DNA from: Candidatus Competibacteraceae bacterium
GTDB lineage: Bacteria; Pseudomonadota; Gammaproteobacteria; Competibacterales; Competibacteraceae
Reading direction: 5' to 3'
DNA length: 64,000 nucleotides
Assembly: GCA_016712625.1 (NCBI GenBank)
Contig: JADJQQ010000018.1
Coordinates: 186,001-250,000 of the forward strand
A model generated the notes under the pieces. The model worked only from the letters and a program-made list of their open reading frames with translations, was not told the DNA's origin and ran no database searches. Below, piece after piece: positions 63,071 to 64,000 of this stretch. The stretch's first letter is position 1, and each line of letters starts with the position of its first letter. Both the position numbers and the translations under genes were made by a program.

Positions 63071-64000
63071 CGGTAACGGAAAGTCGGGGCTGACGCGGCC
63101 CGCCCTGGGGAGGTTACGACGGTCCCTGGTCGACCGGCACTACCTGTGGGTCTTCGGACGGGGGGTTTTCGGTGTACCAATTACGCCTCGGTCATGCGCT
63201 GCCCGAAAGAGAAAAAGGTGAGCCCAGGTGGATGGTACACTACTCCCAACGACCTCTTTGTATCGTGGCAACCAGGAATCCCGCTCCTCCTCGTCTGTGA
63301 AGCCTTTGCAAGGCCTGGTTGATTTCGTCCGTGTGAGGATGGAACGTTTGTCGCCGCCTCCTTATACACAAGAACCGTGGTCCGCAAGTCTTATGGACGC
63401 GGAAATTGAGCCATTTTTATCATGAGTTCCGCGATGATAATGGTGCTTTATACTGCGGGTACCACACCGATTTTAAGAAAGGGACCATCCGCGTCGACTG
63501 GACCAAGATCGAGGTCCTGACGGGAGTCCGGGCCCGTGCTGCCCGTTGTGCGGCTGGCCACCGTTCGAGCGCTTGCCAGTGGATGCTCGATCGGCTGGCC
63601 CCAGAGCTAGCTTCGTAAGGCACTGAACCGCTCCGGAATCCTGGAGGCTGTCGCGTGAGTACAGTGCAGATCTTGATGTCCGCGGCCGAGCAACGCCTGA
63701 TGTCCGCCGGCTCGCCTCCGGCCTTGACGGGTCGGTGGCGCGAGCGTGAGGCAAAGGGCGCCGGGCCGATCTTTCCGTCGATCCTCGGCCTGCCGGGCTT
63801 GAGGTGAACTGAGAGAGCTACGGAGAGCAGTCGGCTGCGAGAAGGTCTCTTCCATGAGCAAGTAGCCCGGTAGCAGTCCGCCCCCCAACTTCAGGCGGCC
63901 CTGAATTTGTCCGCGAGGGCGACGCTGGTCGCGACTAAGCTTGGACCGCCCTGCCCGGTCAGTGGCCGAACTCGTGTCGATTATCCATGCGCTTGATCCG
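63071..64000 (+). other. Unresolved end of the window
   Basis: Short peptides such as MSPGGWYTTPNDLFVSWQPG-like codons (about 63230-63290) and YHEFRDDNGALYCGYHTDFK (about 63415-63480) look protein-coding and may continue the broken gene upstream, but they are separated by stops and frame changes. From 63600 to the end I see no supported gene. Confidence 0.25.

Noticed and set aside
1..64000. CRISPR array, rRNA or tRNA genes
   Set aside because: No regularly spaced direct repeats, and no sequence that I could fold into a tRNA cloverleaf or match to rRNA on reading both strands.

Overview
This looks like chromosomal DNA from a GC-rich Gram-negative proteobacterium. The signs are PstS/PstC/PstA/PstB, PhoX and LeuB of proteobacterial type, many signal peptides and lipoboxes, and Pho boxes close to the E. 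coli consensus. A gammaproteobacterium from activated sludge or a similar habitat is plausible, but there is no rRNA or other marker here, so the lineage is a guess.

Layout. 0-9.2 kb is an acyl-CoA catabolic locus: an IclR regulator, acyl-CoA ligase and dehydrogenase on one strand, and enoyl-CoA hydratase, hydroxyacyl-CoA dehydrogenase, thiolase, CaiB-type CoA-transferase and an NMO-family flavoprotein on the other. A matching IclR-type palindrome sits in front of each arm. 9.2-18 kb is a loose region with a caspase-like protein, exported proteins, a second acyl-CoA ligase, a flavin reductase and a graveyard of truncated genes (ABC ATPase, pirin, cardiolipin synthase, SDR). 18-28 kb holds catalase with an OxyR-like site, a response regulator/binding protein/hybrid kinase set and several exported proteins of unknown function. 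28-33 kb is amino-acid and sulfur metabolism (cimA-leuB, cysK-sbp). 33-40 kb has an ABC1-family protein overlapping a MaoC-like protein, a VOC protein, a glycosyltransferase, two esterases and a HAD protein.

40-56.7 kb is the most interesting part, a phosphate-starvation island. A pst transporter operon (two pstS paralogues, a Fic-like protein and a HAD protein, but no phoU) diverges from btaA-btaB-plcP. A second divergent pair follows: phoX and a di-heme cytochrome lipoprotein on one side, and a GT4 glycosyltransferase, PAP2 phosphatase, olsB and olsA on the other. Both divergent intergenic regions carry two Pho boxes, one facing each way. Together these genes would scavenge phosphate, degrade phospholipids to diacylglycerol and replace them with betaine lipids, glycolipids and ornithine lipids.

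56.7-64 kb is a decayed mobile region: a truncated antitoxin/PIN pair, remnants of two Tn3-family transposases each followed by a 38-bp terminal repeat, MazEF-like and VapBC-like modules, remnants of an integrase-core transposase and an IS4-type transposase, and a broken gene of unknown function. A roughly 190-bp repeat is shared in opposite orientation between 16.0 and 61.0 kb.

Caution on quality: at least a dozen genes (response regulator, phoX, di-heme cytochrome, GT4, olsB, olsA, mazE, mazF, vapB, vapC and others) are broken by one-base indels, mostly in short G/C or A/T runs and mostly in otherwise well-conserved genes. Sequencing or assembly error is the simplest explanation for many of them, so I annotate these genes across their frameshifts and flag each one.
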